Of a DNA stretch of 64,000 nt, positions 9,737-21,610 are shown in pieces. Where the stretch lies: positions 9,898,047 through 9,962,046 of the forward strand of contig OZ024788.1 of assembly GCA_964017065.1 (NCBI GenBank), in the 5' to 3' direction. The translations under genes and the position numbers were made by a program. Below the pieces are notes generated by a model that was not told where the DNA came from, did not search any database, and saw only the letters and a program-made list of their open reading frames with translations. The DNA comes from Haliclona indistincta (Eukaryota; Porifera; Demospongiae; Haplosclerida; Chalinidae). Position 1 is the first letter of the stretch. Each line of letters begins with the position of its first letter.

Positions 9737-10735
9737 TGCCAGCTAATAACGACATCCTGTTACAATTTCCGTATACTTAGGTCCGTATATTCACTTTAGT
9801 TAATGTATTGTGTTCATTGGAAGATGAACTTCTACTCGGCGTCCTGACTTCCACAAACTAGATTTTCACTTGGTCGACCCAGGATAGAAAACTTCAGCCT
9901 ATTAGCTATCGATTGAGCTAAAAATGTTGCAGTAGAGTTGAAAAAAGTCCGTTCCAAAATGCACTTCAAAGTTGCGACTATCGCCCAATTGCTAATGTAT
10001 TAGTTGATGTCAAAATGTGATTTTTATCGATTTTTGAGCGACTGTAGCTAAAAATTTAAACTCGATTTTGAGGAGGTTGGCCACGCGTCATACTTACACG
10101 CACGATCACATGACATTGAAATAGCAAAGAGCCCCGCCCACCGATGCTGCAGCAGAGCTGCTGGCAGTCCAGCTACAGTCAGTGCTGTGCGAATGGAGAC
10201 CAAATGTACACGAGGCTGTCCACGAGTGATGTAGAACTGCTGCTAGCAGTGATTGAATGCTGTAGCCTTGACTAGCGGTAGGCTGTGCTCAGTATGCTGT
10301 ACGACTGTTATAAGCGGTCCTACAATAATGTTGGCAAGCTCCAATGCTGTTTCAAATGCTCACAGCGTTCCTTCGGCGCTCATGGTCACCGTAGACCATC
10401 TTCTGCTTCTTCCCAATGTTTCACAGTGTGGCAACCAAAACGGCCAAGCCGAGCCATGCCTCCTGAAATACGACCTTCTTTTGGTCGGTTAACAACTTCT
10501 TGAACGCTTGCAAACAGTTTCGCTCTGTCCTGCGCCTCCAACTAGTAGCAAATCAGCAAATTCATATAATATGAATAAATTCATGAGGTTCCAAAAGGTT
10601 CCAAAAATCCATTAATTTAATATTATTCATGTTTGAATTATTGTTATACACGTCCGGCCTCGGCCAGAGCCTCGGCTGCCTGGGCGGTCACATGAACTCG
10701 GCCTACGCATTGCATACGTAGAAATGATGATGATG
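9737..10735. other. Unassigned 1-kb segment replacing the ankyrin and oxygenase genes
   Basis: Sequence between the broken ankyrin exon 1 and the oxygenase tail, not seen elsewhere in this window. It is less AT-rich at 10120-10500, where overlapping short frames of 72 and 79 codons exist without recognisable motifs. GATGATGAT abuts the right junction. Its origin is unknown; it may be a mobile-element fragment. Confidence 0.4.
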
Positions 10736-10765
10736 ACTGACGTAACAAAATATCCCGTGTTATGA
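10736..10765 (+). pseudogene. Oxygenase tail remnant (last 9 codons and stop)
   Basis: ACTGACGTAACAAAATATCC and the following stop match the end of the oxygenase copy at 1012-1041. The module 3' flank follows at 10766-11603 and holds no gene. Together with the remnant at 9536 this marks a deleted ankyrin-oxygenase unit. Confidence 0.8.
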
Positions 10766-11603
10766 CACTATTAATAATAATTTATTTGTTCCTTGTTGTG
10801 TAAATAACAAAATCAATCAGTGTTTTATATATTTTGCAAATTTAAAAAAATTATCACATAATTCCAAGAGTTTACTATCCTGTTAGCTGGTGTTAGGCAT
10901 TTCAAGTTTACATACAGAGAGGACTATAATTACAGTAGTCATGAATATCATTACAAAACAATGAATAACAAACAGTATAGCCACTAATACTGCTGAGTGA
11001 ACTTGTTATGTGACCTAGTCACATGATTATGCCCATGCCCTTTAACAGAGCATATTCATGGTTGCATATTCTTAGGTAATGAACTCTGCACTTTGTATCT
11101 AGTATCCTCGACCTGTACCTAGTAATATACAATGTATTTACAAGTAGATACTATGTTACTTGTGTATACAACTACACTCTTGCTAACGTGATCATTTTGA
11201 CCTTTCATATTGAGCTCTAAGATGCTGCACTGAATGCTGAAGCTTGTCATGCGTACTTTATTTAGCATGACATGTACAGTATAATAGAGTGCAGAGGGAT
11301 AGAGATGTGCCTGTAAGAAGCAATCAATGCCTAGTACTTGCCTTAACTAGGAGAAACTCCAATTGATATGAGTAATGAATGGTTCCATTGTTGTGATGGC
11401 TGCATCATCATTACTGTAGTATGTCACTAGTATGTGTTGACACAATGTTGTGTAGTTCATTTCACTATGACATACCGGTACTTATCATAGCAAGATAGCA
11501 GTTAAAGATTGATCATTATCGAACATGCAGAAACTGAATCATGAATGTTGTTGTAAATATTACCGATTGATAAACATGATGGTTTTAGGAAAGTCCCATA
11601 ATA

Positions 11604-11870
11604 CTACAAGTAAAGTAAAAAAGTTTTAATAAAAAAAACTAAAAAGTGTAGGGATGACGCTTGCAAAAGTAAAGGAACAAGATGGGATGATGCTTGCAAA
11701 AGTAAAGGAACAAGATGGGATGATGCTTGAAAAAGTAAAGGAACAAGATGGGATGATGCTTGCAAAAGTAAAGGAGCAAGATGGGATGACGCTTGCAAAA
11801 GTAAAGGAACAAGATGGGATGATGCTTGCAAAAGTGAAGTATGTAAAAGTCCCAAGTATCCCTACATCAG
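11604..11870 (+). repeat. Left foldback arm with 33-bp minisatellite (copy A)
   Basis: Poly-T/A-rich end followed by about six copies of a 33-bp unit containing GATGATGCTTGCAAAAGTAA. The opposite arm (12210-12474) is its reverse complement with almost no difference; a shared 74-codon frame is identical between the two. Confidence 0.85.
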
Positions 11871-11959
11871 CGGCTTGCTGCGATGGCGTGTAACTGACAA
11901 ATGCGGAATCCTCTTCCTATACCTTTTACAACCATCAATTACTTAATCGGACTGTGTGA

Positions 11960-12195
11960 CAGTGTCTTCCAAACCACAGATACCTCTAGTTATTCACAAC
12001 TGTCAACTACTTCATCGGACTGCGTCCTCCAAACACAGATACCTCTAGTTGTTTACAACCGTCAATTACTGCGTCCTCCAAACACAGATACCTCTAGTTG
12101 TTTACAACCGTCAATTACTTCATCGGACTGCGTCCTCCAAACACAGATACCTCTAGTTGTTTACAACCGTCAATTACTTCATCGGACTGCGTCCT
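11960..12195 (+). repeat. 60-bp direct repeats in the foldback core (copy A)
   Basis: About four copies of a ~60-bp unit containing CGGACTGCGTCCTCCAAACA and ACCTCTAGTTGTTTACAACC. The same unit, inverted, lies in copy B at 24803-25021. Confidence 0.85.
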
Positions 12196-12209
12196 CCTTC
12201 AAGCCGCTG

Positions 12210-12474
12210 ATGTAGGGATACTTGGGACTTTTACATACTTCACTTTTGCAAGCATCATCCCATCTTGTTCCTTTACTTTTGCAAGCGTCATCCCATCTTG
12301 CTCCTTTACTTTTGCAAGCATCATCCCATCTTGTTCCTTTACTTTTTCAAGCATCATCCCATCTTGTTCCTTTACTTTTGCAAGCATCATCCCATCTTGT
12401 TCCTTTACTTTTGCAAGCGTCATCCCTACACTTTTTAGTTTTTTTTATTAAAACTTTTTTACTTTACTTGTTCC
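12210..12474 (-). repeat. Right foldback arm with 33-bp minisatellite (copy A)
   Basis: Reverse complement of 11604-11870. It could form a long hairpin with the left arm. Confidence 0.85.
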
Positions 12475-13326
12475 TGTTACTTTTTTTATCACTATCAGTT
12501 TGAACTTATTAGCTGTATTCTAGCTATGCTAGCTCTTATTTCATTTTTACAACTCTGTGAGCAGCAGATACTAGTCTAGTAGATCAGAAGGTTAATAGCC
12601 TCTAGACAGAGAGTCAAGGAACATGGAATGTTATTATCGGCAATCACAAGAATAATGAAAAGGTTTAAATTAGTTAGAGAGGTTGAGAGTATGAGTTGAC
12701 AACATGATATTTCTTAGCACTGTGATGGATGAAGAAAGACTAACACTAACAACTCAGTGTATGATGCCATGGCTAGTCCGTAGACTAGTCCCAGGCTTGC
12801 ATGTTGATGTTGATATCACGATCACAGAGGCTTCTAGCTTGTTACAATGTCCAGTTGTCAACAGCACAGGGTCCTATGGGTATAGCCTACGCCGGGTAGT
12901 GTAAGAAACTAGTAGCCTATGCCCCAGGCTGAGATCGGGTAGCCACCGTCGTCCGGTTTGCGCCTGCCGTGGGTAATGATGTCAGCATAGACAGATCAGT
13001 GCTACCCAGGGTATAGTATACTGCTTGTTCATACCTCTAGGTTCTACCTTGCGCGCTGAAGCGCCCAGAGCAGAGAGAAAGCGACAACCGAGTTCAGTTT
13101 CAAAACTGATGTGGGCGGAGTCAATGATCAGCAGCGACAAGAGGGTTAATTAATGGAATCGCTCTAACTGTCCAAAACGGTCCAAAACCCATGTTTTTCA
13201 AGGATTATTCGTTTCTTGTAGTGTTTGATGCCTATCTAAGAAGTAAGTGCACTACCCCAGATGCATACACATGCGATGGTGCAGGTTTGGTAGTGATTCG
13301 TTCTCTCAAGACAGCGCTAGGCTTAC

Positions 13327-13427
13327 TGAAAGAAGAAGAAGAAGAAGAAGAAGAAGAAGAAGAAGAAGAAGAAGAAGAAGAAGAAGAAGAAGAAGAAGAA
13401 GAAGAAGAAGAAGAAGAAGAAGAAGAA
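13327..13427 (+). repeat. (GAA)n microsatellite, about 100 bp, copy A
   Basis: Uninterrupted GAA/AAG triplets. The homologous position in copy B holds about 1.76 kb of the complementary repeat. The long Glu/Arg frames across it are artefacts of the repeat. Confidence 0.95.
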
Positions 13428-13595
13428 AGAAGATGAACAATTCGCGTGGGCGGCGATTTTAGTTTACCACTTTAGAAACGTCTGCCAGCTTCGCCAAAGA
13501 TATTTTCTTGCTCAGAACAATCGTCTGATCAATCCTAGATGTCTGGAATCTCGAGAAACGCTAAAACAGCGAAGATCTGCAACGGCTCTCTGAGA

Positions 13596-13606
13596 GTCGC
13601 CATCTT
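13596..13606 (-). promoter_or_regulatory. YY1-like motif, copy A, site 1
   Basis: Complement reads AAGATGGCGAC, close to the YY1 consensus. It is conserved in copy B at 21759-21769. A second site, complement AAGATGGCGGC, lies at 13755-13765. Confidence 0.4.
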
Positions 13607-13812
13607 GATTTTCGTCGTCAAGCAAGCAGTCCCGGCGACTTTCATAGACTTCCTGCAAGCGCTCGCACTTCAGATTCCCTCATAGATAGTTAAAATGCAG
13701 TAGAAATGTATAACAGTAGAGATATGTGCGAAAACTCATTTTCACACATGAGTAGCCGCCATCTTAGTTCGAGGTCATCCCTACATATCATTGCCGATCG
13801 GCAATGATAATT

Positions 13813-14679
13813 AGTTCTGCTACTCAGGTCAAACTAAAAACTCTTATTGTGCCTGATTAAGACTTCGAATATTATATCATTGAACTAAAGGACAATGACA
13901 GCTACAGATGTAACTCATACAACAGTCAGTGAAGTTGGCTATAATAGTAGCTCATCATCTTTAGTGAACATGCATGCAGCTGCTCAGTGCTCATAGTATT
14001 TTTCAATGCAATTCAATAGTAGTAGTTACTCTAGTGTCTTCTCTTGCTTTTAAAAACCTTCAACAGCAACATATAAGTCAACAAATTGTATAACTATGCA
14101 TTATAAATGAGGCTATAGCATCAATAAATGTGTGTTCATGAAAGATAGTAGGCAGAAATTTGTGTCAGCAATGTTGATATTTCTCTGCTACATAAGACTA
14201 TGTGAAACAGAGTGGTATTGTGTGTATAGTATAATACTATCTTTACAGTACATAAGAGATTGAGATGTGTAAGTGACTTGTTCACAGCTTGAAGTATTTA
14301 AGTGAGAGACCTAGCAGTGCCTGGATCAGCACCTGTTATATCTGTTCCACTGAGGTTCAAATAATCAGAATTATATTTTGTTGAATGCTTTCAAAGATGT
14401 ACCGGTATGTTTCTAAAAATCTCCTGTTCCATGCACGACCATGCACCTCACGTAAGCTATCAATCGATAGCATACATCTGAAATTTGTTCTAGTGTCTTA
14501 GCGATGTTGATATTTCTCTGCTAAATAAGATTAAAAACTTCTATAGATGTCACAAATGATGTTTTATACTTCAATAAATAATATATTGGAAATCTAAATA
14601 TTATAGATGTTAATATTGGTGGTATATTTCTCAATGAATGAGTGTTGTATAAACACGTAAAAATAAATGATTTTATAAT
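13813..14679. other. NLR2 3' flank
   Basis: Matches the flanks at 3640-4720, 19380-20186, 45900-46507 and 56270-57150. It includes short LRR-like remnants (for example near 14270-14360), but no gene could be supported. Confidence 0.6.
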
Positions 14680-17600
14680 TTATGTATTTCTATGAAACTC
14701 AATATCAATAGGAGGTAATCCCCTCTCTTTTCTTACTTCTTTCAAATAACAAACAGCAATATCAGCGGCCCGGCTGTAGGTAACACACATTTTTTTCAAT
14801 TCAGTGTTAAACTTGAGTGCTGAAAGAATGATGAAAATTCGACTAATATAAGCACGCGAGATATCAATTGTTAGTAGTGACTGATTTGATTTCAATGTTT
14901 TTGCAATGAGTTCGGCATCATCTTTTGATATTTCTCTACCACGAAGGACTAAGTGAAGTAGAGTTGTGTTGTGTTCAAGTGCAGAGAAGATGAGTGAGAT
15001 AATACGATTTTCTGGTACAGTGTCTTTATGGCATGACAGATCAAGATGTGTAAGTGACTTGTTCACTTGAAGCATTTCAGTAAGAGACCTAGCAGTGTCT
15101 GGATCAGTAGCTGTTATAGTTGTCATACTAAGATCTAAGTAGACCAGAGTGCTATTGTGTTGAAGGCTCTCAAAGATACATTGAGCTCCGAAGTCTGAAA
15201 ACTTGTAGTTTCCTGAAAGATTAAAATGTGTAAGTGAATTGTTTTCTTGAAGCATGGTTGAGAGTAACCTAGCAGTGTCCAGATTTGTAACTGTTATATC
15301 ACAATTGCTTAGATCCAGTTTTACCAGAGTAGTATTATCCTGAAGACCTTTAAAAACACAATAAGCCTCAAAGTCAGAGAAATTCTTTAAATTTGCAAGA
15401 TTTAGATGTATAAGTGATCTGTTCACCTGGAGTAGTCTAACAAGACTCTGAGCTGTGTTTGCTGTTACATCAGTATCGTGTAGATTTAAGTTCACCAGAG
15501 TAGTAGTGTAGTCTTGAAGGTGTGTAATAATGCTGCATACATCTACCTCTGAAAGTGAAGATAGATCAAGTTGTTTAATTCTAAGTGGCTTGTAATAAAC
15601 ACATTTAATTTCAATCATAGCAATAGAATATGAGCGGGAATATGAGCGGACAGACCCATTTACACTGACTCTGGACACAATTTTTGAATGCAGCATTTCA
15701 GCTATGAAATCTTGTAAAGCACTCAGATTATTAATATTTTGTAATGTTAGTTCACTGATTAAAGAACAACTTTTGAGGTATGACGCTATATACTTCAATC
15801 CTGTAATAGATGGCTTATACAACCACAACACCAATTTTTCTGAAAAATAACCAGTTGATGTTGGCACTTCTTCGCCGAAAGGGTTCTTTGAGAGTTCATT
15901 TAGCAGTAGTCTTAAACAACGGTCTTCAATAGGATTGTCCATTGAAAGATATAAAGTAGGTGTATTAGCGGTAGATGTGTACAGGAATGAGACAATGAAA
16001 TAGCCAACTGCAACAAAATCAACCGGAAGACTTTCAGCAGGGATTCTATCGCGCATAAACTTATTAGGATCAACTAGCTGAGTTAGAGATGGCTGCTTTG
16101 CTTCGAAAAAGCAGTGAAGTATTGGTAAACATTCTTTAAGACTACACTTATTACCATGATATGAAGATATGAATTGTTGTATTTCTGGATTATCTAATTT
16201 TGTGAAGCCACAATAGTACTGAAGTACGGCTTGAAAACGAGGACTTCCAAACATTTTCTTAAATACTCTGATCTGTTCACTAGCGTCCATCTGTGAAATA
16301 TGGTAAGCAGCAAGAAGCTCTTGAACTGAGAGATGAAGAAAGTTGTATGAAAGTGATTTACTACAAAGTGCGAGCCCTTCAGTTGCTTGAAGAAGCCCTA
16401 AAGATGGAAGATTGATGTCAGATGTTAGCAAGTCCTCTAAATAAAAAATGATTCTTTCTTGCATGACACCATTATATGCTAATAAGCAAAGGTTATTTAG
16501 TTTAGACTTAAGACCATCAGGAAGATCATTTAATGAGGACATCACTGGTAAAATTTTGTCAGGTTCATGAGTTTCTTGTTCTCGGACTATGCAGCAGAGT
16601 ACAAGATCACAGAATAGTTCATGGTGTGTGGTAGGTAGAGCACCCTTCATTGTCAGGAATATGTGCACCAGCATTGCTGAATGGAGAGGTATATAGCAGT
16701 AACCTTCTATAACTGGGTGCTCTTCAAGATGCTGGACAAGTTGCTGGATTTGAGTTCTGTTGCCATCCAAAGCTTTCTCAATGAACTCACGGATCTGTTT
16801 GTGAGTAAAACCAAGTATTTCCACTCGTTGATCAGCAATGTGGAGAAGGTTTCCAGTGGCAACGGGTCGAGAGGTGATTAGTACAGTACTTTGATGAAGA
16901 GAGAGCTTGTGCGGCTGTTGAATTATAGTGGAGACAAGCGAGCTTTTCATCCTATTTGGTGGAAATTCATCCCATCCATCGAAAATGAACAAAACATTCA
17001 TTCCATCATTAGCTTGTAGTTGAAAAGCGGTGCTTTGAGACATTTCTGTATTACGAGCTGGTATAATGTCAGCTAAGGTGCTAGCATTCTGGATCGTTTC
17101 GTCGCGCAAGTAAGCAAGTATTACTAAATCAAATTTCGCTAACCAGGAAGCACCTTGTGCCCATTGGTGGCAGATGTGGAGAACAAATGTGCTCTTTCCT
17201 CCTCCTGGGGCTGCTTCAATAAGACATACTCTACCTGGTGGTGGTGGTGGTAGCACAACTAGTGGTTGAGGTGATCGTGGTGTAAGAGGGAAGAGGTCAA
17301 CTAAGTCAATAGATTCCTTATGACTAAGAATTGTTTCAATCTTTCCTTGCTGTGCTAGTCTGATCATTTCCTCCTCTGGTCCTCCGCGTCGTATCTCTTC
17401 ATTTTTAATCATTGCTATTCGTATAAACTCACATCGTGGGAGGTGGGCCCAATGTTGGGAGGTATGGCTTTGGGACATAGACGTATACATTTCCTTGAGG
17501 TAAGACGTATAAGTGGTGAGTGGATTATGAGGAGATTGTTTTGGTGAACAATCTGAGAAATTGAGACATTGTATATCGATCATACACTCATGAAGCTAGC

Positions 17601-17909
17601 TAACTCACCTCCTTCATCTGATGAGCTGCTATCAGTCTCTGTCAGCAGTTTTTGAACTTGCTCTACAAGATCAGACATTTCACATCCATTGAACGCTCGA
17701 CACAATCTCTTGTACGTGGCCTTCGTTCCTCGTTTTTCCTTCCACAGTCTCAGCATTTCTGTCTTTTGCAAGCGTACAGAATTTGGCGCCGATCCTAGAA
17801 TTTCCTGGTCCTCTGCTTTTGTTAGACCAAGGAATGGTGATATCTCTCTCCATTCTGTAATCCAACGTGATATTTTAGCCAAATGCTGATCACTACAAGT
17901 CTTGTTCAT
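14680..17909 (-). CDS. NLR2: DEATH-NACHT-LRR protein, intact
   Basis: Exons 17909-17609 and 17552-14680 join across a 56-nt intron in the same place and phase as in NLR1, giving 1057 residues. The ATG at 17909 (MNKTC) was preferred; the frame extends upstream only to a GTG. DEATH occupies about residues 1-100. NACHT follows with Walker A GAPGGGKST (preceded by EA rather than EG), Walker B LFIFDGWDEF and ITSRP. About ten LRRs follow, with an LxxLxLSxCxI pattern. The role is inferred from the family: cytosolic NTP-dependent pattern sensor with death-fold signalling. Compared with NLR1 it has extra two-repeat LRR units. No stop or frameshift was seen. Upstream are the CArG-like site and LRR relics. 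Confidence 0.9.
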
Positions 17910-18016
17910 AGTGCCAACGGCTGCTGTCACCTTTAGTTGTAGAAAATCGAGCCCTTAGAGGAAGTTTCTCAGTTTTATAAGGCAGTTAATTATTTCCTTT
18001 CACACTCAAACACTGT

Positions 18017-18026
18017 CCATATAAGG
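18017..18026. promoter_or_regulatory. CArG-box-like site upstream of NLR2
   Basis: CCATATAAGG, 108 bases upstream of the NLR2 ATG. It corresponds to the sites at 7757, 19064 and 50246. Confidence 0.4.
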
Positions 18027-18029
18027 AGG

Positions 18030-18880
18030 AAGCTTTGCTATTTTTGATCGCACTAAGAATACGACAGATTCCTTTTTTCACTGAGACTAATATCAAGTGA
18101 CTGTAGAGTTTGGTTAGCATCAACAACACATTTTGCAATTTCGTCTAATATATCCGTACCACGTAGGTTTAAGTGAAGTAGAGCAGTGTTTTGTTGAAGC
18201 CCTCTAAATATACATGAGAATACATCAAAACTTCATGTAATGGAGCCAGTAGGTGTAGGATACTCACATGTGATACTTGAGAGATCTAGACGAGTGAGCA
18301 AATTGTTCAATTCAGGCAGTTTAGCAAGAGAAATTGCGTCAGTACATAATTATTTGTAATACATATTCCGCATAGATTTAAGTTGACCAAAGTAGTATTG
18401 CAATGAAGTCCTTGTAAAAACACAGCAACCTCCTGAGTTTAAGCATGTGTTATTCTTCCGGCAGATCTATTGACTTGGTCACTTGAAGCATTTTAGCGAG
18501 AAAACTAGCAGTGCCTAGATCAGCACAATTTAAACCTGCATTGTCTAAACTTAGACTGACTAGCTTTTTTTATTGTACCAAAGATGTACCTATAGTACTT
18601 TCATTTAGAAAAGTGTTATTCCATGAAAGATTAAGATGTGTAAGTGATTTATTTACTTGAATGTACCATATCACTGAGAGCAGAGACATTTTGTTTTGTA
18701 TGTTTCAATTCCATGCTACAAAGACTGAGTTTAGTAAGAGAAGAATTTGTCTGTAATGCTTCTGCAATATGTAATAGACCATCATCTTCATCAGTCTGCA
18801 TGCTACCTTCAAATAACTTAAGTTCACTGAGTACATAAGATTGCTCAAGAAGAGATGGCATAAGCTTTGCTCATGTTCAG
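18030..18880 (-). pseudogene. Decayed LRR gene fragments upstream of NLR2
   Basis: Minus-strand LRR segments include LLEQSYVLSELKLFEGS and LTKLSLCSMEL (18861-18650), a KLVSLSL piece near 18550 and a GLQQNTALLHLNLRGTDI piece near 18190. A plausible 64-nt intron (GTGAGTATCC...TATTTAG) near 18205-18270 shows it was once a spliced gene. A 4-base insertion near 18660 and several stops break the frame. Equivalent relics lie at 8460 and 50260. Confidence 0.65.
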
Positions 18881-18939
18881 TACTGAACAGAAAACTTAAC
18901 TGCAATGTCATGCAGTTTCCCTGACCCTAACAAAGTACT

Positions 18940-19230
18940 ATAGCTGTGGGTTCATAGTGCCAACGGCTGCTGTCACCTTCAGTTGTAGAAAATCGAGCCC
19001 TTAGAGGAAGTTTCACAGTTTTTATAAGGCAGTTAATTATTTCCTCTCACACTCAAACACTGTCCATATAAGGAGAAACCTTTGCTATTTTTGATCGCAC
19101 TAAGAATACCACAGATTCCTTTGTCACTGAGAGGAGGATTACTAATATCAAGTGACTATAGAGTTTGGTTAGCTATTTTAGTGCATCAACAACACTGTAT
19201 CCAACAGGATACAGTCATACAGAGCTGACT
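18940..19230. repeat. Partial tandem duplicate of the NLR2 promoter and LRR-relic start
   Basis: Repeats 17905-18130: the GTGCCAACGGCTGCTGTCAC block, the CCATATAAGG site (19064-19073) and the start of the LRR relic. No NLR coding sequence is attached. Confidence 0.75.
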
Positions 19231-20186
19231 AATACTAGGGGTTCACTGTATATTGTGCAGTTCGAAAAAAAGCCGAACACATAATGGTTCTGTAGCATTT
19301 TACTGAGAGCAGAGGCATTTTGTTGCGTTTGTTTCAATTCTATGCCCTCTTATGAAGTTAACAACATGACTTCGAATATTATATCATTGAACTAAAGGAC
19401 AGTGACAGCTACAGATGTAACTCATATAACAGTGAGTGAAGTTGGCTATTGTAGTAGCTCATCATCTTTAGTGAACATGCATGCAGCTGCTCAGTGCTCA
19501 TAGTATTTTTTTCAACACAAATTCAATAGTAGTAATTACTCTGGTGCCTTCGTTTGCTTTTAAAAACCTTCAACAGCAACATAAGTCTACAAATTGTATA
19601 ATAAATTAGACTATAGCATCAATAAAATTGTGCCTCGCATAAGCTCATGGAAGATATCAATCGAGAAATTTGTGTCAGCAATGTTGATATTTCTCTGCTA
19701 CATTAAGACTATGTGAAGCAGAGTGGTATTGTGTGTATAGTATAATACTATCTTTACAGTACGTAAGAGATTGAGATGTGTAAGTGACTTGTTCACATTC
19801 AACTTGAAGTATTTAAGTGAGAGACCTAGCAATGCCTGGATCAGCACCTGTTATATTTGTTCTACTGAGGTTCAAATAATTATATCAGAGTTATATTTTG
19901 TTGAATGCTTTCAAAGATGTACCGGTATGTTTCTGAAAACGTCCTGTTCCATGCACGACCGATTAATGCACCTCACGTAAGCTAAGCTTATGAAAGATAT
20001 AGTAAGCAGCTGAAACTTGTTCTAGTGTCTTAGCGATGTTGATATTTCTCTGCTAAATAAGATTTAAAATTCTATAGCTGTCTCAAAAATATAATTGATG
20101 TTTTATACTTCAGGAAAACTGTCTGACAAAAGAATATTGTAGGTGTTAATAATTATTGGTGGTAAATTTCTCAATGAATGTGTGTG
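19231..20186. other. NLR-pseudogene 3' flank
   Basis: Shares sequence with the other NLR 3' flanks (13860-14679, 51120-51829, 56300-57150). Scattered LRR-like remnants only. Confidence 0.6.
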
Positions 20187-21534
20187 CTACCTATATACAC
20201 GTAAAAATAAATGATCATCGCATAGTTTTTCTATGAACTCAATGTCAATAGGAGGTAATCTCCTCTCTTTTCTTGCTTTTTGCAAATCACCAACGGCAAC
20301 ATCAGCGACCCAGTCGTAGGTAATACACATTTTTTTCAATGTGGTGTTAATCTTGAGTGCGTCAAGAATGATGTCAACCCGATCTATATTAGCACATGAT
20401 ATATCAATTGTTAGTAGTGACTGATTTGATTTCAGTGCAGAAGCAATGAGTTCAGCATCATATTTCGAAATGTGTCTTATACCACGGAGGACTAAGTGAA
20501 GTAGAGTTGTGTTGTGTTCGAGTGCAGAAAAGATGAGTGAGATAATACAATTTTCCGGTACAGTGCTTGTACATGACAGATCAAGATGTGTAAGTGATTT
20601 GTTCACTTGAAGCATTTCAGTGAGAGACCTAGCAGTGTCTGGATCAGTAGCTGTTATAGTTGTCATACTAAGATTTAAGTAGACCAGAGTGCTATTGTGT
20701 TGAAGGCTTTCAAAGATACATTGAGCTCCCAAGTCTGAAAACTTGTAATTTCCTGAAATATTTAAATGCGTAAGTGAATTGTTTTCTCGAAGCATAGTTG
20801 ACAGTAACCTAGCAGTGTCCAGATTTGCAACTGCTATATCACAATTGCTTAGATTCAGTTTTACCAGAGTGCTATTGTGTTGAAGGCTCTCAAAGATACA
20901 TTGAGCTCCCAAGTCTGAAAACTTGTAATTTCCTGAAATATTTAAATGCGTAAGTGATTTGTTTTCTCGAAGCATAGTTGACAGTAACCTAGCAGTGTCC
21001 AGATTTGCAACTGCTATATCACAATCACTCAGATTCAGTTTTACCAGAGTGCTATTGTGTTGAAAGCTCCCAAAGATACATTGAGCTCCCAAATCTGAAA
21101 ACTTGTAATTCCCTGAAATATTTAAATGCGTAAGTGAATTGTTTTCTCGAAGCATAGTTGAGAGTAACCTAGCAGTGTCCAGATATGTAACTGTTATATC
21201 ACAATTGATTAGATTCAGTTTTACCAGAGTAGTATTATGTTGAAGACCTTTAAAAACACAATAAGCCCCAAATTCAGAGAAATTCTTTAAATTTGCAAGA
21301 TTTAGATGTGTAAGTGATCTGTTCACCTGGAGTATTCCAAGAAGACTTTGAGCTGTGTCTGCCGCTATAACAGTATCGTGTAGCTTTAATTTCACCAGAG
21401 TAGTAGAGTAGTGTTGAAGGTGTTTAATAATGCTGCATACTTCTACCTCTGAAAGTGAAGATAGATCAAGTTCTGTAAGTGGTTTGTAATAAACACATTT
21501 CATAAATGTGGAAAACATTCCTTTGTGTTTATTA
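20187..21534 (-). pseudogene. LRR half of an NLR gene split by element copy B
   Basis: Open LRR frame ending at 20187 and homologous to the LRR arrays of NLR1 and NLR2. Its upstream continuation (KMVTKLSI... in NLR1) is found at 25263, on the far side of the 3.7-kb insertion 21535-25262. It therefore belongs with 25263-27603. Three or four near-identical 180-bp units (20680-21250), each coding two LRRs (60 residues), show recent tandem expansion. An isolated protein from this part would lack DEATH and NACHT. Confidence 0.85.
20680..21250 (-). repeat. 180-bp in-frame LRR-pair tandem repeat
   Basis: Units spaced by 180 bases (about 20680, 20860, 21040, 21220) share stretches such as CAAAGATACATTGAGCTCCC and CGAAGCATAGTTGA with few differences. 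One unit equals two LRRs. Confidence 0.85.
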
Positions 21535-21599
21535 TCATTGCCGATAGGCAATGATTATCATTGCCGATAGGCAATGATATGTAGGGATGACCACGAATT

Positions 21600-21610
21600 A
21601 AGATGGCGGC
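21600..21610 (+). promoter_or_regulatory. YY1-like motif, copy B, site 2
   Basis: AAGATGGCGGC. Site 1 (AAGATGGCGAC) is at 21759-21769. Both are conserved in copy A. Confidence 0.4.

Larger units (their letters stand above)
11604..13812 (+). mobile_element. Foldback/GAA element, copy A
   Basis: Homologous, in inverted orientation, to copy B (21535-25262). In order it holds: a foldback module (arms about 11604-11870 and 12210-12474) around 60-bp direct repeats; a unique body (12475-13320); a GAA microsatellite (13327-13427); a second unique body with two YY1-like sites; and a palindromic end with ATTGCCGATCGGCAAT (near 13790-13806). The paralogous flank near 45895-45920 runs uninterrupted from CATACTATTAG, showing this copy is an insertion. 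No transposase or reverse transcriptase frame is present, so it looks non-autonomous. Confidence 0.8.

Noticed and set aside
11604..12503. MGLLHTSLLQ-type and MTLAKVKEQ-type repeat proteins
   Set aside because: Both strands of the 33-bp minisatellite are open because the unit is a multiple of three; they are not genes.
13191..13436. MFFKD... frame shared by both element copies before the GAA tract (complement in copy B)
   Set aside because: Retention over about 45 codons in two related copies is expected by chance, and the frame runs into the microsatellite. No known domain.
17910..17930. Seven extra N-terminal residues in NLR2 (and NLR5)
   Set aside because: The extension begins at GTG, not ATG; NLR1 shows the conserved start is MNK.
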